Positions 5,330 through 6,583 of a stretch of DNA of 6,583 nucleotides are shown one piece after another. The translations under genes were made by a program, and so were the position numbers. This DNA is from Gammaproteobacteria bacterium (lineage in GTDB: Bacteria > Pseudomonadota > Gammaproteobacteria > DSM-19610), in contig DRQL01000237.1 of assembly GCA_011371465.1 (NCBI GenBank), positions 1-6,583 of the forward strand. Direction: 5' to 3'. Under the pieces are notes generated by a model. The model did not search any database, was not told where the DNA came from, and saw nothing but the letters and a program-made list of their open reading frames with translations. Every line of letters begins with the position of its first letter. The first letter of the stretch is position 1.

Positions 5330-6481
5330 CTGCGGCTGGGATTTCGTCCGTTCTTCCTGGCGGCCGGTGCATTCGCGGTCGTTGCCATGCTGGCCTGGTT
5401 CGCGGCATACCAGCTGGAGATCGCTTTCCCCTTTGCCGGCCTGCCGGCTGCCACCTGGCACGCACACGAAATGATCTACGGCTACAGCATGGCGGTAGTG
5501 GCCGGCTTCCTGTTGACCGCGGTGGGGAACTGGACCGGGCGCCCGACCCTGAGCGGTCGACCCCTGTTGCTGCTGTTCCTGTTCTGGCTACTGGCGCGCG
5601 TGACGCTGTTGTTCGGCGGCGAAGCCGGGCGGGTGCCGGCAGCCGGGTTCGACCTGCTGTTTCTCGCCGGGTTCATGCTCGCGGTCACCGTCCCCATTGT
5701 GCGCGCCAGGCGCTGGCAGGACCTGGCCATCGTGATCAAGCTGCTGTTGATGCTGGTCAGCAACCTGGTGTTTTTTCTTGGTGCGGCAAACCAGCTGGAC
5801 AACGGAGTGTACCTGGGGCTGTACTCGGGACTGTACCTGGTGCTGGCGCTGATTTTCATGCTCAGCCGACGCGTACTGCCGTTTTTTATCGAGCGTGGTG
5901 TCGGTTACCCGGTCGAGTTGCGTAACCGCCGCTGGCTGGATATCGGCAGCCTGGTGCTGTTTGCCGCGTTCTGGATTGCCGACCTGGCCTGGCCGGACCA
6001 TCCGGTGGTTGCCGTGCTGGCCGGCGGCCTGTTTGTGCTGCACCTGTGGCGCTGGCTGGGCTGGTATACCCCGGGTATCTGGAAGAAACCACTGCTGTGG
6101 AGCCTGTACCTGGCCTACGCGGCCATCATTGCCGGCTTTGCGCTGAAAGCAGCCGTCGTTGCCGCTGGCATCTCTCCCCACCTGGCGTTGCACGCCTTCG
6201 CCGTGGGTGGTATCGGCATGATGACGCTGGGCATGATGACGCGCGTGGCACTGGGGCATACCGGAAGGAACGTATTCGAGCCACCGGCGGCACTGGCGTG
6301 GATTTTTGCCTTGCTGGGTACTGCAGCGCTGGTGCGTGTGCTGCTGCCCATGCTGGATACAGCGCACTACAGTCTGTGGATCGGCCTGTCGCAGTGCCTG
6401 TGGATAGCCGCCTTCCTGGCGTATTTCCTGCTGTACTTCCCGGTGCTGACGCGGCCGCGGGTGGACGGCCAGCCCGGCTAG
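5330..6481 (+). CDS. nnrS: NnrS family heme- and copper-binding membrane protein
   Basis: A polytopic inner-membrane protein of the NnrS family, known from denitrifiers and linked to nitric oxide metabolism and protection from nitrosative stress. Hallmarks, numbered from codon 5330, are LGFRPFFL (3-10), WHAHEMIYGYSMAVVAGF (43-60) with His44 and His46, LTAVGNWTG (62-70), LSRRVLPFF (178-186), and HAFAVGGIGMMTLGMM (288-303) followed by RVALGHTGR with His310. The histidines are the likely heme or metal ligands by family analogy. About a dozen hydrophobic segments are spread over the length. The only canonical start in the frame is ATG 5387 (364 residues), but it would remove the conserved LGFRPFFL. 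I extend to CTG 5330 (383 residues), which has AGGGG at 5317-5321 eight bases upstream. ATC 5306 or a sequencing error are alternatives. The gene lies 11 nt after the c-di-GMP gene. Confidence 0.9.
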   Translation: MRLGFRPFFLAAGAFAVVAMLAWFAAYQLEIAFPFAGLPAATWHAHEMIYGYSMAVVAGFLLTAVGNWTGRPTLSGRPLLLLFLFWLLARVTLLFGGEAGRVPAAGFDLLFLAGFMLAVTVPIVRARRWQDLAIVIKLLLMLVSNLVFFLGAANQLDNGVYLGLYSGLYLVLALIFMLSRRVLPFFIERGVGYPVELRNRRWLDIGSLVLFAAFWIADLAWPDHPVVAVLAGGLFVLHLWRWLGWYTPGIWKKPLLWSLYLAYAAIIAGFALKAAVVAAGISPHLALHAFAVGGIGMMTLGMMTRVALGHTGRNVFEPPAALAWIFALLGTAALVRVLLPMLDTAHYSLWIGLSQCLWIAAFLAYFLLYFPVLTRPRVDGQPG

Positions 6482-6583
6482 GCCTTGTGCTTTGCCATTT
6501 CCTCCAGGGAGCGCTGGTTATTGCAGAAATCAATATCCTGCACGCTGACGTGTCCGTTGGCCAGCTGTTCGTCACAGGTATCC
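6478..6583 (-). CDS. 3' end of an unrecognised protein (5' truncated, minus strand)
   Basis: Reading the minus strand from the window edge, one frame is open for 34 codons and ends in TAG (plus-strand CTA at 6478-6480). The residues start DTCDEQLANGHVSVQDID and end FCNNQRSLEEMAKHKA. Two cysteines lie in this stretch, one in DTCDEQ and one in DFCNN. I do not recognise the family. The fragment looks like genuine protein with a mixed, hydrophilic composition, and the other minus-strand frame that opens at the edge stops within four codons. It converges on nnrS, and the two stop codons overlap in CTAG. There is no room for a separate terminator between them. No function is assigned. Confidence 0.6.
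   Translation of the reverse strand, partial: DTCDEQLANGHVSVQDIDFCNNQRSLEEMAKHKA

Noticed and set aside
5588..6367. Minus-strand open frame (259 codons) opposite nnrS
   Set aside because: Composition dominated by Gln, His and Arg with no domain. It is the complement of hydrophobic nnrS codons.

Overview
This window looks like chromosomal DNA from a moderately GC-rich gammaproteobacterium. Four things suggest it: a DUF2288 protein, a DUF4136 lipoprotein, a PAS-PAS-GGDEF-EAL protein with gammaproteobacterial-style motifs, and NnrS. A closer taxonomic placement cannot be supported from the sequence. I see no transposase, integrase, tRNA, rRNA or CRISPR array.

Layout. At the left edge (1-213) is the 3' end of an unrecognised protein. 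It is followed at short spacing by a spermidine-synthase-like methyltransferase-fold protein (223-993) and a DUF2288 protein (986-1297) that overlaps it by 8 nt, so these three probably form one operon. A 330-nt intergenic region (1298-1627) follows and is the most unusual part of the window. It is far richer in A and T than its surroundings. It holds two perfect DnaA boxes arranged as a hairpin, a one-mismatch box beside them, a fourth perfect box about 170 bp away, and an unrelated 8-bp inverted repeat between. A putative lipoprotein with a DUF4136-like domain (1628-2200, GTG start) and an unrecognised 81-residue protein (2211-2456) form a second small operon. After a 174-nt gap comes a large membrane-anchored c-di-GMP enzyme (2631-5318) with two transmembrane helices, a periplasmic helical domain, two PAS domains, GGDEF and EAL. 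The nitrosative-stress membrane protein NnrS follows immediately (about 5330-6481). At the right edge (6478-6583), the 3' end of an unrecognised minus-strand gene converges on nnrS, and the two stop codons share a CTAG.

How the genes may work together. The c-di-GMP protein and nnrS are nearly contiguous on the same strand and are probably co-transcribed. This suggests, by inference only, a link between an envelope or redox signal, c-di-GMP turnover and resistance to nitric oxide. The reading frame of nnrS lacks any ATG, GTG or TTG codon upstream of its conserved N-terminal motif, so it may use a CTG start placed just after the stop of the c-di-GMP gene. The DnaA-box cluster could be a DnaA-titrating or DnaA-reactivating element, a DnaA-controlled promoter or, less likely, a replication origin.
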